Of a DNA stretch of 64,000 nucleotides, positions 1 through 12,338 are shown in pieces. Position numbers and translations under genes: made by a program. The first letter of the stretch is position 1; each line of letters starts with the position of its first letter. Source of the stretch: Marsupella aquatica. Lineage: Eukaryota; Marchantiophyta. The stretch covers positions 24,552,001-24,616,000 of the forward strand of contig OZ316892.1 of NCBI GenBank assembly GCA_973895155.1, in the 5' to 3' direction. The notes below the pieces were generated by a model. That model had not been told where the DNA came from and did not search any database. It saw nothing but the letters and a program-made list of their open reading frames with translations.

Positions 1-62
1 CATATCTATAGTCAATCTCAAATCAGCGAAGCCGTCTAAATGTAACATCGACATTTACTTAC

Positions 63-2161
63 ATTGTACTTTTCCAAGGCATTGTTTATGGCAACGGCGT
101 CACTGCCACAAAGATGGCACAACCCGGCATTCAAAAGATAGCCCTTGACGCTGTACTTCAGAAGGTTGCTGTCCAACGACTGCCTCGCAACTGACTCATA
201 TATCTCGATTGCCTTCGCATACCTACCATTACAATACCAAACATGTAGTCACCAAATGGACCCGTCCACACAAATGACTCTAAATCCACTTGGACATGCG
301 TCATGCAATTCATGAATCTTGAACTTGCCATCCGGTTGGGACAGCAGATAGTTAAGCCAACTTCTGCTTTCAAAACGACACCTAGCAAACGTTCAACTTC
401 CATCAGTAGATGGTACTCACTGTTCAAGCTCTGCGGCATATTCTGCCACCTTTAGTCTGCACTGATTGCCTGTACTGTTGGCCTCCTCACCCGAGTAGAG
501 GTCAGCTGCCTTCTCGTAGTATTCCATTGCCTTCTGTGCATTTTCTTCTTTACCATATATTTCAGCAATGTCCTGCATCAACAAATGTCAACCACGGTCC
601 TTGTTTGAGTTCATTTCCTTGCAGTGTTCGAAGGAATACGACATATAGGAGTAGTGTTCCCAAACACAGCCTAATGAATACCCCTCTTAAATGCGGGTCA
701 ATAGATACAAAGGTTTTGCCACACTGGATACAACCAAGGAAATCTTCACGACTTCAGAGCATCACATTGATCAGTTTGCTACTCAATCAAATATGTGGGA
801 TTAATCTCGACTCCGACTTCACACAACTTTAACCGGAACAAGCTCGGCAACTTATATTACAGAGGCCACTTTCATAAACGAAAGAAAGTCTCAGACGAGA
901 AAAATTACAGAGAATATCGCAGGAAGATGAGTTTACCTTCAGATACTTTGCTGCCATAGATAGGCGACCAATTTCCATATAAAGCTGTACACCTGTGCTT
1001 AAAGAATTTATTGCTTCTGTAATTACAAAGTGACACCCAACATCAGAGACTGTCCCTCCAAGTGGGTGACCTAGGTTGACCTTCTTAAACCCTAGAAACA
1101 GAACGCAGTTGAATACATGAACATCTCGCAATTCTTACATGCAGTTCCAATCAAGCTCTGTCAAACGACCTTCTCCAGATAAGTCCGCAAATGAGGTGAA
1201 GAGGTAACTCGTGCGTGATCTAAAAGACGCATAGAAAAACACGCAAACGCTTCGAAAAACAGGCAATTTAACAATGCATGGTTCGAAAGAAGCGGAACTT
1301 AGAAATCCCTGGGCAGCTTCGTAGATCATACTAACCTTGAGGTTGAGTTTTCTTGTAGCAATTCGCCGCATCCACGAAAGCGGATGCTGCCTCATGTTTA
1401 CTTTCCAGCTGTTCAAAGTTTAAAAGAGAGCCACTAAAATGTGTAAATCTTTCAATACATTAAATGCCACGAAGAATAACTAAAATCCCTGTTATCTACA
1501 GCGAGGTACAGCTCACAACTCCAATCAACGAACATTCTGTACTTAGACCTAAACGCCTCACCCTATTAGCACCGACGAAAGTGAGAAAAAGGCATGTCTG
1601 ACTAGTCCACATCCGTTAGATTCACCCTTGTCTCAGAAGTCGACGGTTAACACACCTTGATGTGGCAATTTGCAAGTTTTACATATGCTTGTGCAGCCTT
1701 GTCCCCTGAACGACCCCACGAAGAATGTGAGCACTGGGTTACAAAAGTAGCCTATCCTTTGAGATGTGAGCTATTACGAATTAATTCTGGAACAACCAAG
1801 GCAAGGGTGGCCATAATCTGGTTACCGTGGAACCCACACGGCATCAAATAACGGTCAAAATAGCACCTCGTTGTCACACCCAAATGCATGCATGTCGTGA
1901 TCGAAGGTCCCAGGAAATCTGAGAACGCGACTCAGAGACTCACAACGAGGACAAAGGACATTTCAACTGACGGGTAGATAGCAATAAATCGATCGACTGA
2001 CGAGCCAAATCCTTACAGGCTTTAGCAAGTTTATACGAGTTTCCAGCTTTTTCAAGAAGCTCCGCAGCGTCCTCATACTTGCTTCCAAAGAGACCCCATC
2101 CTTTCAACTTCTTCTCCGCCTTCTGCTCATAATCCAGGCCTTGTGATTCCAGATCTCCCAT
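63..2161 (-). CDS. ASNAP: Alpha-SNAP (alpha-soluble NSF attachment protein), 5' six exons, partial
   Basis: Adaptor that binds assembled SNARE complexes and recruits the NSF ATPase to take them apart after membrane fusion, on the cytosolic face of endomembranes. Exons on the minus strand: 2161-2017, 1705-1656, 1408-1336, 1016-937, 572-421 and 222-63. All have GT-AG borders and the phases join without a break, giving 220 codons. Family landmarks in order are [20 protein letters not shown] near the N-terminus, [61 protein letters not shown], and the exon 6 block with [19 protein letters not shown]. These are the TPR-like helices of SNAP proteins. The family is about 290 residues, so the last quarter, including the conserved C-terminal leucine region that stimulates NSF, lies beyond the left edge. 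The start is the ATG at 2161-2159; the longer open frame upstream has only a non-ATG start. Identification is by recognised sequence pattern, not by a search. Confidence 0.95.
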
Positions 2162-2950
2162 TTTCTCACCCTGCCCTCCAAACACTCCAGAATAATGCTA
2201 ACCTGATCTGCCTGTCTCAACTATCACAACTTCACTGCCGGCTATGCGGAATGAGCAATCCGCCAGCCTCTCCTCCTTCCCGTCAAGCGCTCCAATTCCG
2301 ATCGAAACGGATCGCTTCACGCCGTCGTCACTCTCTAGTCTCGTGATAATGAAGCCACCATATCCTCTCCTGTTGCTGAGTGTCTTCGTGTTCCGGTGTT
2401 CCTTCACGGTTCTCCTTCCTGTCCCTCTCCACAGAAGTTCCGCTGCTACTGCTCCTTCTGCTCTGCTTGGTCGGTCGGTCCCACGGAGGACGAGAAATGA
2501 CAACGACGATGAAAAAGCTTGAATGACAAGACTGAATGAAACGTGTCCCTAATAATTCTCCGAACGCGTCCTTCTCCTCGTCGTGTTACCTGCTCTCTCT
2601 TTCCACTCAGACCTCAAAGCCCAATTGAAAACCTCGACTGAGAATGAAAGCAATGACGATGAAACCGGTCCCTAACGATCCTCGGAACGCGTGCTTCTCC
2701 TCGACTTTTTCTCTCCTCTCAAAGCCCCAGTGAAAACCTTGACTGACATGAAACCTGTCCCTAATTCTCGGAACTCGTCATCTCTCTCTCTCTCTCTCGT
2801 GTCCGGTAACCATGGTTTGGAGTGAGTTTAGAGCAGCCTATTTTTTAAGGATTTTACTTTTTGCTCTCTCGTTTCCAGTAACCATGGTTTGGAGTGAGTT
2901 TAGAGCAGCGTATTTTTCAAGGATTTTTACTTTTTCACCAAAGTGGCTAA
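2162..2950. repeat. Alpha-SNAP upstream region with two tandem repeat sets
   Basis: Presumed promoter and 5' leader of alpha-SNAP. Positions 2530-2785 hold about 2.4 copies of a roughly 105 bp unit (starts at 2530, 2636 and 2741); each begins GACTGA, then ATGAAAC, GTCCCTAA, CGGAACGCG-like and CAAAGCCC blocks. Directly beyond, 2806-2949 holds two copies of a 72 bp unit starting GTAACCATGGTTTGGAGTG. A 57-codon plus-strand ORF (ATG about 2349) with a hydrophobic start lies here, but nothing else supports it as a gene. Confidence 0.7.
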
Positions 2951-3165
2951 TGTACAGTGTGTGAAGGAGAAGATGCTCAAAAGATTCCATATTCAATTAT
3001 TTTTTGATCATCATATCTCCCCAGGCTGACAGGTAGATTCTGGCTAATGGGACAGAAAAATAGTAGCAATTTTTTGCCAAAAGTGGCATAAGATTTTTGG
3101 GGAGGTGAAATTTGGCAACTTTTTGCCACCAAAAAAATGCTGGTTTAGAGCATCTCCAAGGTGAA

Positions 3166-3168
<3 letters not shown>

Positions 3169-3214
<46 letters not shown>
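3169..3214. repeat. (CT)n microsatellite, about 23 units
   Basis: An uninterrupted CT dinucleotide tract. It is flanked on both sides by diverged relatives of the 72 bp unit found at 2806-2949 (GTTTAGAGCATCT at about 3143 and ATGGCCTGGAGTGGGTTAGAGC at about 3238, both split here only by wording). Arginine/glutamate-rich reading frames across it are artefacts. Confidence 0.95.
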
Positions 3215-3218
<4 letters not shown>

Positions 3219-3249
3219 GAATTACATATAGGGTAACCCATGGCCTGGA

Positions 3250-6200
3250 GTGGGTTAGAGCATCTTCAACGTGAACGACATCTTGCATACAGTCACCACC
3301 TACAAAAAGACATTTGAACTCAAACAGACCTCTATTCAACACAATGGCAGGGGGTTGTGTTTCAAGTTTTGACCAGAGACTGTTCTACATTGAGCACAAA
3401 GGTAGAAATTTATTACTTGAATGACAACTCCCATTTTTTTACACTAAATGAAAACAGATAGTCAAAACGCAAATATAACAGTTGGAGTGCACTATTCAAA
3501 TAGTGCGTCTTATGGCCCACTATTTGAATACAGCTCATGGCATTGTGTTTGGAGTAAGACCGCAATGTTGCCCTTTCTTTGACCTCTATCCTCTCCAGAA
3601 AGAAGAGTTGGCATACCCACTTCAAAACCCCAAGCACATCCAGGATATGTCGTGGAATCTTGGATGTAGATGGAAATACAGACCAGGATAAAAGTACCCT
3701 CTCCCGGTTGCCCTTTCGTGAAGTGCTCCAATCATAAATCCCCAAGGAGTGCACTCAGTTATCTGTTAATCCTTGTAGATCTCTGGGATGATGTAGTTGA
3801 CTGGAAACCCTAAAACCAACTGCTTTTGCTCAACAAATGATAGTGAATGTTTGAGTATGCTTCCTTACAAGCATTAAAAGGCTACATAAGTAGCGGGTCC
3901 ATGAGCTAATTTTGTCTTTCTTGGAAACCTCTTTCTTTGGCACAAAATTTTGATTCCTTCTTTGGGGAAAAAAAGGTTTGATTCCTTTTTTCTTTGCCAC
4001 AAAATTGAATAGTTTGCAAGACAAGAACTGGAATAAATGGAAGGACCTCTTATTGTAGTTTTTAACATCATATGATAAATTGGATGTTAACTCTTTCATT
4101 CTAAAAAGTTGAAAATTAATTGGAACTTAACAAATTCTTGCTATAAATAAAATTTTAGGAGGTTTCTCTTGTCGGTGATATCTTTGTTATATAATCTGTT
4201 GATCTCAGCCCATCAAGAGCCCAATCAAGAGTTGACCTAAAACTTCATATCATCTCCACAGTTTAGTATCATAAGGAAGAGGTGACAATCTTTTGCTTAA
4301 ATTCCTGCCAATTTTGTGATTGAAATTTTGTTCTTGTGTTAAGTTTTTTCTGTCTTGCAGAAAATAGCTCATCTCAGTTATTTCATGGTTGATGAAGCTT
4401 ATGGACAAGAATTTTTATAATCATTTGGCTCAATATGGTGTTGCAAGCCATTGTGGCTAATGTCATCAAGTCACAACAAGCTGCTTTGTTCACAATGACA
4501 GTTGGGGGACTCAAATTTGGGTCTGCCAGCTTTTTTTGGCAGTTGACCGTAAGTTGGCCATGTTCACTCAGAGAATGACAGCAAAGGGCGGTCTGGGGCA
4601 GGAGTTTGCAATACTGAGACGCCCAGGGGCAGGCTGCATTTGGACTTTCAAGATTGTTGAGTGATCCCAAAACAACAAGGGATACAAGTGCCAAGAGTAC
4701 CCGTCATATTGATTTTGAAATTTGAAATACATCATCATGGGCAACGGCTAAATACGGCAGCCTGGTATTGTCAACCACCCTCCCAGTCGCCCGTCACTTT
4801 TTGGGCACGGCCATTCAAACCACAATGCGGACCCTAATGCCTCTACCAAGCTGCCTTATTGGGGACCATTGTCCATAGAGGCTGCATCCCACATCCATTT
4901 TGACATTGGACCATGAATCTTGATTTGTGCATGGATAGAATAGTTTTAGCTTCTCACGGTGAGAAATAGTTCACAAGTACATTTAGAAAGAAATGAATAA
5001 GTTCTGACCTGTTCTCCATAGTGTGCAATTCCAAAAATGAAATTGAATCATACAAATCTCAGATTTTAGCTCTTGAGAAGGCCAGTGTTCTCATAACATT
5101 CTTGGCCATACTAGAGGTGTTAGTCACCATCTCACCCATATAGGAGCTATGATATCTAAAATGCTATTTTGGTTGATTTGGTGGGTTGAGAAGCATTAGT
5201 AGCAGAATTACTACCTTTCTCAAAACCAGATCCGATCCTACCTTTGATCTGCTGACCCTTACGTTTTGCCTGCCTCTTTCAAATCCAAGTGACATGGCAT
5301 GGACTGCAAGCTTGATGAGTATTCCTTGACACAATCGTTACAGTCATATAAAACAAACTTAGAGCTGTTGGTCTGTCCCTATCCACATGTCCTTTGTAAG
5401 TGCAATAGTGTCTGAAATCAGTTTTTTTCTTCAAGTTGCACTCCTCAATTGACTTGTAAAATCCTTTACAACAACAATGATTTTTTCTTGTAGTCTTGCC
5501 CACATATGCGTACCTGTGTAAGTCGTAAAAATTGGCTTCAAGGATTACAAACTCAATTGAGATAGGATGAAAGGATGCTCAAAACTAAATATGACCTGAG
5601 TGACTTGGGAATATGGACCTGAGAGAAACATTATAATGACATCAAATTGATTTCAACTTTGGAGTTTGAGCAAGAAAAATTTACCTTATTTCTCTATGTT
5701 TGCTGAAAATTCTTCATCCATCTATGAGCAAAAGGCTATTAGGTGGCCGACTTCTAGGTATGCCCATCTAATCCTAGAGTTTTGACTTTCGTTCCATCCT
5801 TCATTGCTCAGCAACACAACACGACCTTCTTAACCTTCTTTGGTTTCTTACTTGGGGCTTTCTTGATGTTCTATTCAGCCTTTTTGACCTTTTGTTGTTG
5901 CAACTAGCACTTTAGTGACTTGAGGAGGCTCATCACTAATTGTAGCTCCATGAAATGTGCTTCAGGGCAAAAAAACATTTATGATGATGCTCAAGCACAA
6001 GTGTGTCTTCTAGAGCAAGGTAGCAAGCATTTGTATTCCTCATCAAACATGTATAATACAGAAGGTTGGATGAAAACTTTGTGGAATGAATCTCCCACTT
6101 GATGGCTATATATTGTGAATCTAGTATGAGTCGCACAACTCGACTACCTTAACACTCAGCTCCGGTGTCGCTGACTCCAAAGTCGAGCACCTCTATGGTC

Positions 6201-9200
6201 CAAGTATTTGGAACGACCATCCGGAGGGGACTAAGTATGGGGAGACTAGTGAGCACGAGGCGTTGCACTAGCAAGGGCAAGGCGCTAAACTGGTGACGAG
6301 ACTGGTGATGCACACTAAGGACTTAGACTAGCTTGGAGCTAGTCGGGTCATGGGATAGGCCGGACTCAGTGTGGACCGTCTGGACTTTGAATTTTGAGGG
6401 CTTGAGTGAGAGCTCCTCTTGGGCCCAAGGCTAACAAAGTTTACTTCATGTGCAACGGGCGTTTGGTGCATGAGATATGACATGGGCCCGGTGCAACAGT
6501 TCGGGACCCCCAACTGACAATGGGTTCTTAGGGCCTAGGCATGAGCACTGGGCTGGCCCAATCACAACGGGCTAAGGCACTCCGATTACATACGTCCAAC
6601 TATAAAGTTTTGGGCATAGCAAGTTAGTTGTGTGCCCATGCGTGCGGGTTGGAGTGTAGGTTGAGGGCCAAATATAGAGAACCTAAGTTGGTTGGGGGGT
6701 GGCAGGTCTCCAAAATTATATATGAGGGGAGTGGTGTCTCCCTGGGGGCCAAGGGCGAGCCCAAGTCATGAGCCGTGGCGGTCCTCATGGCAGTCGCGAC
6801 ACTAAGAGGAAACGCTAAATGAAAACAACGATAACTTCTCAACGGGAAGTCTGTTGGAGGATTTTTGGATGCGTTGAAAAGATCTTGAGGAGGACTACAT
6901 TCTCTTGAGCTTAGCTGGGTCTAGGGGTGCCATTCATTCTTGGGGTTTGTGGGTGCTATTTCGTCTACTGGCCAAATCTTGCCAAAATAGCAGCCAAGTT
7001 GCATTTAGTTTCCCATGGGAGCTTGCGTTGCGGGGAAGCAAAGTAGCATGGAGGTTGACTTTCAAGTGCATTGGTCCCCTAGACTATCAGTTGGGTGGGA
7101 ACCTTGGAGTTAGTTGCTAGAGTCAGGGTCAATCTGGTCCCGATGTTTTAGGACAAGCTAGCTACTTGGGCCATGAGCATGTCTTGGGGGCAAGGTAGTC
7201 AGCCAGTGACAAAGAGAAAGTGGGGAAGCATGGGCATCACACAAAGAGGGGTTGTTTGGATGAACAATGAGTGGCGGCTTTGGCTTCAATTTATGGCAAG
7301 GCCGTGCAGGCCCATGAGATTGTATTCGCTGACATCTTGAGGGGGTCACTATATCGAGGGCCATACATCGCGTGCGACGTTTTAGGGTTTGACCCCCCTA
7401 ACTTATAAGTGAATTTATTTTTTGGCAAAGCCCTTTCTTTCTTTAAATTTTGTCATTTTTTATTAAAAAACCCCTTAAAACTTTAAAGAAAGTATTTTTT
7501 GCAATTAAATAGGCCTATGTGTTCTTTAAAGTCAACCAGTCAATAAAATATGCCCTATATGTTCTTCCACCAAACTTTGGAAGTCTTTCGCCACACCCAT
7601 TTAAATCTATACTTCGTCGCACGTGATGCGCCACTTCCGTGGAAGTGACCCCCCCCCCCCCCCCCCCGAGGCTGACATACTTATCAATGTCTGTTGAACT
7701 TGACTTAGGATACTAGTCATTCAGTGCCTAGATCTTATGGGTTACTTACCGAGGACTACTTGTAGAAGCAACCAAACACCTTAGTAGGACCATTGAAGAC
7801 CATTGAACGATGGTCGTGTTACTAGGGAGCAAGTGTGATTTTGTATGGGAGTTGTCACTGGAGGTGCCAAAGATACCAAGTTGCTTGCTCAAGGAGTTTC
7901 ATGTAGGCGTTCGGTCACCAAGTGCACAGATGAGGATTGGGATTGGTGAGGGCACTGGGTGGCAAGGTCCACCACTGTATGCAATTGAAACTGACTTCCA
8001 TTCTTTGCCTCTACAATTGTTCCAGTCATTGTTGAAAATATGATTGGTTCACTATAACTATGCCTCAACAAAAATAAGTCATCTACTTGAAGAGGTAGAT
8101 GACTTGACCACTACCACAAATGCTCCTATTGATTACCTTTGTTTTGAGCTTAATCCAATTCAAAAATAAACTTTGCACATTCCCATTTGATAATTGGTTT
8201 TTCATGATTTGTTAGACTTGTGATCATTTTGATTGCAGTTTCTGATTTATATGAGAGGTCCTCTCTAACTTCCTTGACTCTCACTTCTCCAATCATTTCC
8301 ACCTAGAACAATTTGGTTACCTCCTCCACCATTTTGCAGAGCATCATGAGTTACGTTCTTCCATATGAGATGTTGGTTCTCAAGCGAGAATCAATCCAAT
8401 TACAACAAACAACATCATCATGGCTAGTACAATAATTGCATGTACTCCTCTACGAAATGTAGTAAGTTGTACACTTTCAATGAAAAAGTTATTGAGAGAA
8501 ATCCACTCGAGAGAAATGTGTGCCTCAAAGTATTGTTCCATCCTGTATTTGTTGAAGAAGATATAGATGTCTTTGGCAACAATGCGTACATCAACCATTA
8601 AAAATTAATGTTCAATGTTCAAAGTTTTGAAGTTGGACTTTTGAAGTTTAGGGGCCCTTGTTAATCACATGCATAGTTACTTATTGTGAGGTCAGAGTAA
8701 GTGCACCATATGTATAGAAAACAAACCACCACAAGAAGTCATTAAAATTTTTGTCTGGACAAGCCTTACACGTCCACAAAAAGGAGCCTCATATTGTTTA
8801 TACAGGATCAAAAGTTTGTGATGGGAAATGTTCCCCATTTATCTTGTAAAGTCAGGCATTCCTGGTTCCAACAAATTCATAGCTATGCTTTTATCTTTGA
8901 GACACAAAGCTTGGAAATTGGCCCTACAGTCTTATAAAACCCTTTAGCTTATTAATTAGCCTTGGAAATTTGGGGATGATCAAGTTTCTTTTCACTCAAT
9001 GAACATTTAGATTGTATCATTGTTTTGTGGGTTTCATGATTGTCCTCCACTCACTTAGTCACATAGGCCAATTTGCCAAAATAATACATGTTATCTTCAA
9101 AGGTTTGCAGTAAAAAGATCATTGGAAGACTTGTTATTTTTGTATATTTTGCACAGTCAGCTTTTGAAGGACTGGTGTATTATCTATATCATGCCATATA

Positions 9201-9210
9201 CATATGTCTC
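3250..9210. other. Spacer without a recognisable gene
   Basis: Only short shadow reading frames were seen. About 6130-7400 is visibly GC-richer than the AT-rich DNA either side and may be an old inserted element, but no LTR, protease or polymerase motif was recognised. A run of 19 C residues lies at 7649-7667, next to a short palindrome CACTTCC-GT-GGAAGTG at 7632-7647. A perfect 11 bp stem with an 8 nt loop lies at 8076-8105. Confidence 0.5.
8076..8105. repeat. Perfect short hairpin
   Basis: Arms AAGTCATCTAC (8076-8086) and GTAGATGACTT (8095-8105) are exact reverse complements around an 8 nt loop. There is no neighbouring gene and no T-run after it, so a function is not indicated. Confidence 0.6.
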
Positions 9211-9216
9211 CCACAT

Positions 9217-9795
9217 GCTAGGACGATGAATGATGCAAAAGATCCTTCCTATCGAGGACAATTCTTTTGGTTTTTTAAGGCAAAATTAAGCACAAAGATG
9301 ACAAGATTGTACAAACTCAACTAGCAGATATTCTACAAGACAATCCGGGGGTACATTTTGAAGAAGGTGTTGCAAGTGTTGAAGGGTTCAAAGCGACAAC
9401 TCTTGGAATGCAAACCTCACAATATTGCCTGCATCCAACTGGAGACACCCCATTGTTATGTTGTCTGTTTGATGTAGTCGTGATCCATTCTGTGCCTGAC
9501 ATCATCAGTGATAAGATTGAGCTTCCTTTTGAGGATAAGTTAAATTATAAGAGCTTTGCATTGTTTCTCTTAGTAGAGGAAGCATTATAATCAGGATGGA
9601 TATTAATTCAGTTAAACAATGTTGAAAAGGAGCATTGGCTCCAAATATTCCTGAAGTTGAAAGAAAGTTGTCACCATTCTGAGTTCCAGCATCCAACAAA
9701 GTTAGATGATGCAATAAATATGATATGAACAAAACTCCACCATAAAGTTCTCTGAATTAAGCTTGCTATTCATCACAAGCAAGGCTTGAAAATAT
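9217..9795 (+). pseudogene. Broken GT47 exostosin-family glycosyltransferase
   Basis: Remnant of a plant exostosin-like (GT47) enzyme, a Golgi type II membrane glycosyltransferase family that builds cell-wall polysaccharides. One frame from 9279 to 9590 reads GKIKHKDDKIVQTQLADIL, then GVHFEEGVAS, GMQTSQYCLHPTGDTP, CLFDVVVIHSVPDIISD and KIELPFEDKLNY. This matches the C-terminal exostosin signature (CL-x-P-x-GDTP, RLFDAI-x-x-HCVPVI-x-SD, IELPFED). A short upstream piece (DPSYRG, FFWFFK) lies in another frame, with a shift at about 9276. A TAA at 9588 interrupts the frame, yet homology continues after it (EFQHPTKLDDAINM) to further TGA stops around 9728 and 9760. The tail KLAIHHKQGLK looks like the family end. 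No N-terminal half or membrane anchor was found nearby. The lack of introns would fit a decayed retrocopy or a single exon. Confidence 0.75.
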
Positions 9796-11841
9796 CGGAT
9801 TGATGGAGGTGATTTGCAGCTGACCTCTACTACAGGACTTGAAAGGCTTTAATTCTCTTTGAGGTTTGGAACAAACTGAAAAGAGTGATATCGGCTCTGA
9901 TATAGCTATAGGTGTTCAAATCTCTCTTTTTTCCAGGCCAAATTTTGTAAAAGTAAATTACTAGGTTTTCGCAAAGGAATGTGACTACTTTGATCAGCAC
10001 AGATGTGCAATCTTCTGATTCCAAGTCTTGATATTTGCAGATTCACTACTCTGTAAAAGTAGAGAAAACATGTGGTACAAAACCAGCTGAAAGTTTCTGG
10101 ATTTTACAAGAACTGCAAGTGCTGATCAGATTCTTTCCTCTATGTGACATTGTTATCTTGCGGAAATTTTGTCCTAGTACTGTACCGTGAAAGATCCGGA
10201 TTTAGGAGGACTTTCCAAACCAAAACCAAATTTGTCTACAATGTCAACAAATTCATGTTCAATCTTATATGTGACATTGTTATCTTGCAAAAGTTTTGTT
10301 CAAAAACTAAACCTTGAAGGATTTCTTTTTATGTTTCAAACCAAATCTATCTACAAAGTCAACAAAATTTGCTCAACCATGACATCTTGTAGCTAGACTG
10401 TACCTAAATAATTTGACCATATATTTGAAGGGACAAACCTTGGTCAAAGCATTGCATCCTGTACAGTGGATGATACAATATTTGATCATATAGTTGACAG
10501 CATGAAACTAGTGGGACCACAAAAAAATCTGCTATTTGTATGTTCATTGGATACTTTTACAGGCCATGGACTAGCAAGTTTACCCAGATAAAATAAAATT
10601 AAAAACTATATCTTGTGGAAGTGAAAAAAAAACAAAACAACAGTCTAAGGTTTAACAAAAATAAATTTGAAAAACTATTATTGCAAATGTTCATTGTATA
10701 AATGTCCAAATTGGTAAAGATTACAAAGGCTAGGCACCAATATTAAGTACCATTATCATAACCTGGATTGTGGTCTTCAATCACAAAAAGTAACTTAAAT
10801 TTGAGCTTGCGTGATTTGATAATAAAACTTTTCCTTGCTAGCCAAATTTTTTATTCTATTTTTTTAGTATTTTGTTGACACCCAGCCAAAATGGGTTGTG
10901 ATAATTGCACATAAAAAAGCAGCAACATAACAGTAGAAGAAACAATAGTGAGTGATATGTTTGAGTTTATCATGTTATGCAATTTGTTAGCACTTGCCAC
11001 CTAGCACAAATCACATTATGCTACTATTTTTTATGTGTAATTATTGTTTGGCAGCCACAAATTTCTACATATTTTAATAGAAGAAAAACTTTCCTAAACC
11101 TTTTTGCTGAGTCTTAATTTTTTGCAGGCTGATGAGCTTGTAATTGAAATTTCACCTAATTTCAGGGAATGGCCAACATATTTTTCAGGATGATTTGTCT
11201 GAAATGCCAATTTAGTGTGCTAAATGCCAGCATATATTTAACTAATTAATTTATGCATAAATTTGATTACAGCCATGATAAGGCTGTTGGAAAAGAATGA
11301 TTTCATTGCTCACAGGGCCCAACTACCACATTAACATCCAAAACTATAAATTTTATTTTGTTAATATCATTCTTTAAGAAAACCATAAATATTTCCAAAG
11401 TTCATGTAGGAATTAGTGTGGCTTGTCTTAAATAATTTCAATAAGATCCAATTACATACACATATTTAAAAAAAATACATTTGATAAATAATATTATTCT
11501 CACATTTGAATAAGCTATTTTAGTTCATAAAAAGTGCTTGTTGAGGAACATCATTTGTATTCGTGTTTACAACCGTTTATTTTACTTTCTATATTTTATA
11601 AATATCTTGCCCAAAATAAAACTTAAAATATTTATTTTCGGTTGTGCCAATCCTAGTTGAATACTCATTATAGCATACACATACCCAATAAGTATGATTA
11701 CTATAACATTAAAGGCCTAATAGTACTTATCTATGATATTTTATGCAACAAGAAATAGACAAGTTTTGCCGAGTGCTAGCTTATATCAATACTATCATTG
11801 TTAGTTCAATTGTTTTATCACAAATATTTTCTTAAATCTGG
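9796..11841. other. AT-rich spacer with a 127 bp tandem duplication
   Basis: No gene was recognised. Positions 10141-10394 hold two diverged copies of a 127 bp unit, each opening TATGTGACATTGTTATCTTG and containing AAACCAAAT-TCTACAA-GTCAACAAA. The rest is low-complexity AT-rich DNA. Confidence 0.5.
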
Positions 11842-12338
11842 GATTTACAAGATTTCCAATCTTTTTGGCATGATACATACCTTGCCACGGAAATTTTTCT
11901 ATCTATCACTATGCCATATTTTTTTGTGGGTTAAGAAACTAACCCAGATTACCAACTTGACATCCAATGGCTGTCATCACACCCCAATTTACAATTAGAT
12001 GACCTGGATTTTCCTCGATATGACTTTGACCATCTTTAGGAGGACTGGGGCAAACACTGCATAGGTACAAGCTAGCATTAGACAAAGGCCATGCATAGGA
12101 TGGGGGGATCATCCGAACCACCCCTTGGTATGCTGACCCAAGGGTGATCAAGATCATCTTGAGGGAGATCCGGACCGTTTGATTAGAAAATTGGGTGTGA
12201 TGATAGCCGTTGGGCATGAAGGAGCTAACTTATGTTAGTTTTATTAATCCACAAACAAAAAGAGTGACATTGTGATAAGAAAAAAATAAGTGACATGATA
12301 AATATTATGCCAAAAAAGAGTGGCAACCTAGTAAATCA
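11842..12338. mobile_element. MITE-like element with long imperfect terminal inverted repeats
   Basis: The two ends are imperfect inverted copies over about 200 bp each. The left end starts GATTTACAAGATTTCCAATC and the reverse complement of the right end starts GATTTACTAGGTTGCCACTC. Inner arms pair as CCAATGGCTGTCATCACAC (about 11966) against CCAACGGCTATCATCACAC (reverse complement of about 12195-12213). About 100 bp of unpaired centre remains. There is no transposase reading frame. No target-site duplication was evident, so the exact ends are approximate. It is probably non-autonomous. Confidence 0.7.

Noticed and set aside
410-832. 140-codon plus-strand ORF
   Set aside because: Overlaps alpha-SNAP exon 5 and its introns on the opposite strand; no family resemblance.
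3044-3342. Two minus-strand ORFs with long Arg-Glu runs
   Set aside because: Created by translating the (CT)n microsatellite.
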